Shown here piece by piece: positions 32,284 through 32,357 of a DNA stretch of 32,357 bases. A program made the translations under genes and the position numbers. The notes below the pieces were generated by a model. The model saw nothing but the letters and a program-made list of their open reading frames with translations, did not search any database and was not told the DNA's origin. Within the stretch, counting starts at the first letter, position 1, and every line of letters starts with the position of its first letter. This stretch comes from Peptostreptococcus sp. MV1 (lineage in GTDB: Bacteria > Bacillota > Clostridia > Peptostreptococcales > Peptostreptococcaceae), in NCBI RefSeq assembly GCF_000758885.1, contig NZ_JRNB01000041.1:1-32357 (forward strand). Direction: 5' to 3'.

Positions 32284-32357
<74 letters not shown>

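Overview
The window looks like the chromosome of a low-GC Gram-positive anaerobe of the class Clostridia, probably Peptostreptococcaceae and perhaps Peptostreptococcus. This rests on AT-rich DNA, heavy use of AGG, ATA and CTA codons, AGGAGG-type ribosome binding sites, a cell-wall-binding-repeat-2 (CWB2) surface hydrolase, a veg gene, and a 5S rRNA start resembling that of Clostridioides. The taxon is inferred, not proven. No phage, insertion sequence, CRISPR array or tRNA was seen.

Layout. 1-860: end of a membrane protein gene and a membrane-anchored hypothetical protein (+). 860-1150: a 77-bp direct repeat ending in a bidirectional terminator. 1151-2930: cysteine operon (-), a poly-cysteine leader peptide, then cysK and cysE. 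3240-5040: a decayed small ORF, a YbaK-type Cys-tRNA deacylase (+), ferritin (-) and two gaps. 5038-8356: a run of + strand genes (RlmI-like methyltransferase, RluA-type pseudouridine synthase, UPF0489 protein, SEC-C protein, veg). 8596-14771: a tight housekeeping operon ispE-gntR-murI-DUF1934-tilS-ftsH. 14886-15290: a PPOX-family protein. 15519-17560: divergent birA (-) and coaX (+), with dusB behind coaX. 18649-21220: a Pct/YdiF-like CoA-transferase and a metallo-beta-lactamase-fold hydrolase. 21515-23341: a secreted CWB2/NlpC-P60 protein. 23411-28935: the complete aspartate-to-threonine operon (-), asd-hom-thrC-thrB-lysC. 29227-31575: an internally deleted ogt remnant and transketolase. 31576-32357: tkt terminator, a doubtful small ORF, an rRNA-type promoter and the start of a 5S rRNA gene cut by the window edge.

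How the genes fit together. CysE makes O-acetylserine and CysK turns it into cysteine. Their transcript begins with a 27-residue peptide whose last nine residues include seven cysteines, so the operon probably senses cysteine supply through translation of that peptide. The divergent YbaK protein probably clears Cys from mischarged tRNA-Pro. The threonine operon holds every enzyme from aspartate to threonine and also has a terminator-like hairpin in its leader.

Best leads: the poly-Cys leader peptide of cysKE; a terminator whose U-tract touches the ribosome binding site of the CoA-transferase gene; the threonine-operon leader hairpin; the in-frame deleted ogt; and a 5S gene placed directly after an rRNA-type promoter.
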